Source: Sphingorhabdus sp. SMR4y (GTDB taxonomy: Bacteria; Pseudomonadota; Alphaproteobacteria; Sphingomonadales; Sphingomonadaceae). From it: DNA of 64,000 nt. The DNA is taken from NCBI RefSeq assembly GCF_002218195.1, contig NZ_CP022336.1, positions 3,095,001 to 3,159,000 on the forward strand, written 5' to 3'. A program made the position numbers and the translations under genes. The notes under the pieces were generated by a model. The model ran no database searches, was not told the DNA's origin, and saw only the letters and a program-made list of their open reading frames with translations. Shown here one piece after another: positions 63,287-64,000 of this stretch (position 1 is the stretch's first letter; every line of letters begins with the position of its first letter).

Positions 63287-64000
63287 TTACTGCTTGCACA
63301 AACCATAAGCAGAGCGCGCAATGACGCGCGGGTAATCGGGGTGCGCGAGAGTTTGCTCGACGATAGCGAGAAAGGCCGGATAAAGCGCCTGAACGTCTTT
63401 TGCCTGGTTCTTGATCTCGAGCGGTACTGCCGGGTTGGCGGACATGGTACGGGATTCTGTTTCGGTCATTGAAAACAGGATCTCGACGGCTTCGACAAAT
63501 TCACCCGCGGCCACCCGCGATTGCGGAGCGAGCTCGTACATAGAGAGCGTAAACGCTCCCTCCATCACCTTCAGCACGCCCTGTTCACCGTCATGGTCGC
63601 GAGGCAGGTTGATCTCGCCATCGCGGAGCATTTTTCCCCAACCATGAATGGCGTTGGGATATTCGTCGATCGGCAGGAACGATCGGAGATGATAGCCGAT
63701 CTCGGAGGACAGTCCCGCCATTTCCTTGATTGCTTCCGCCTTTGCGGGTGGCCTGCCCTTGGTCGGCGGCCTGCTGGGTCGGGTACCCAATTGTTCCGCG
63801 GCCGGACCGATTTTTCCAATCGTTTCGGAAAGCCATTCCAGCTCCTTGTGGAAATGGGATATGGTGCGGCGATAGTCCTTGTCGGTTCCGGCCGCGCAAT
63901 GTTCAATCGGCTTCCGGTAAAAAGGGGTTAGGTCGATCGGCCCATTGGGGGGCTCGAAATACTCAGCGGGAGGATCGCCTGCCCCAAGCGGTGACCGCTC
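63287..64000 (-). CDS. Unknown protein, N-terminus beyond the window
   Basis: The frame is open from the right edge to its stop at 63287, giving at least 237 residues; the N-terminal part lies outside. The visible part has an acidic/polar start with a DLTPFYRKP segment, a helical region (TISHFHKELEWLSETIG), a Pro/Lys/Arg-rich linker (RPSRPPTKGRPPAK) and an alpha-helical C-terminal half with many acidic residues. No domain or catalytic motif is recognised. It lies next to the recombinase module and could be part of the same accessory region. Confidence 0.6.
   Translation of the reverse strand, partial: ERSPLGAGDPPAEYFEPPNGPIDLTPFYRKPIEHCAAGTDKDYRRTISHFHKELEWLSETIGKIGPAAEQLGTRPSRPPTKGRPPAKAEAIKEMAGLSSEIGYHLRSFLPIDEYPNAIHGWGKMLRDGEINLPRDHDGEQGVLKVMEGAFTLSMYELAPQSRVAAGEFVEAVEILFSMTETESRTMSANPAVPLEIKNQAKDVQALYPAFLAIVEQTLAHPDYPRVIARSAYGLCKQ

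Overview
The window reads as a chromosome segment of a Sphingomonadales-type alphaproteobacterium, probably close to Sphingopyxis or Sphingorhabdus. This rests on GC-rich coding sequence, the alphaproteobacterial cytochrome c oxidase gene order (ctaC-ctaD-ctaB-small ORF-ctaG-ctaE), an alpha-type SspB, a GTTC-N7-GTTC SOS box at uvrA, and palindromic repeats of the VRPEPVE-encoding kind seen in sphingomonads. The genus is an inference.

Layout, left to right. 1-6.1 kb: the truncated end of one class B flavin monooxygenase, a PilZ protein, a complete paralogous Baeyer-Villiger-type monooxygenase behind a perfect 18-bp palindrome, an M17 aminopeptidase, a secreted amidohydrolase and a 42-aa peptide gene with a lasso-leader-like YxxPxL motif. 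6.2-10.8 kb: an NlpC/P60 hydrolase and argC facing the operon pyrE-pdxJ-acpS-lepB. 11-19.6 kb: the aa3 cytochrome c oxidase operon, running into DUF983, surf1, thrC and a methyltransferase. 19.6-29.3 kb: folB with a pteridine-reductase-like SDR, two fasciclin lipoproteins, an EVE protein with glutaminase, a TPP enzyme, an aldehyde dehydrogenase, a gluconolactonase-like protein and a HAD hydrolase. 29.4-37.3 kb: a compact type II secretion operon (gspC-D-E-F-G-L-M) without the minor pseudopilin genes. 37.3-48 kb: a desaturase, an Arg-rich lipoprotein, a P450, uvrA with an in-frame palindromic element and a coupled phosphatase-like gene, an AT-richer lipoprotein gene and a membrane-anchored flavoprotein. 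48-60.3 kb: gmk, AI-2E and MFS transporters, sspB-fumC, and a his cluster (hisB-H-A-F-E, then a HIT gene) with palindromic repeats in three consecutive gaps and a small PEP-CTERM gene between hisF and hisE. 60.3 kb to the end: tRNA-Phe, then the edge of an accessory region with a translationally coupled DUF3489-DUF2924-large serine recombinase module and an unknown gene that runs off the window.

Most of the window is core metabolism. The less ordinary parts are the lone RiPP-like peptide, the repeat-riddled his cluster, the palindromic insertion in UvrA, the SOS-linked phosphatase-like gene, the H-I-J-K-less secretion operon, a terminator hairpin buried in the DUF983 gene, and the recombinase module at the right edge. 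Nothing here could be checked against a database; family names come from motifs recognised by eye.
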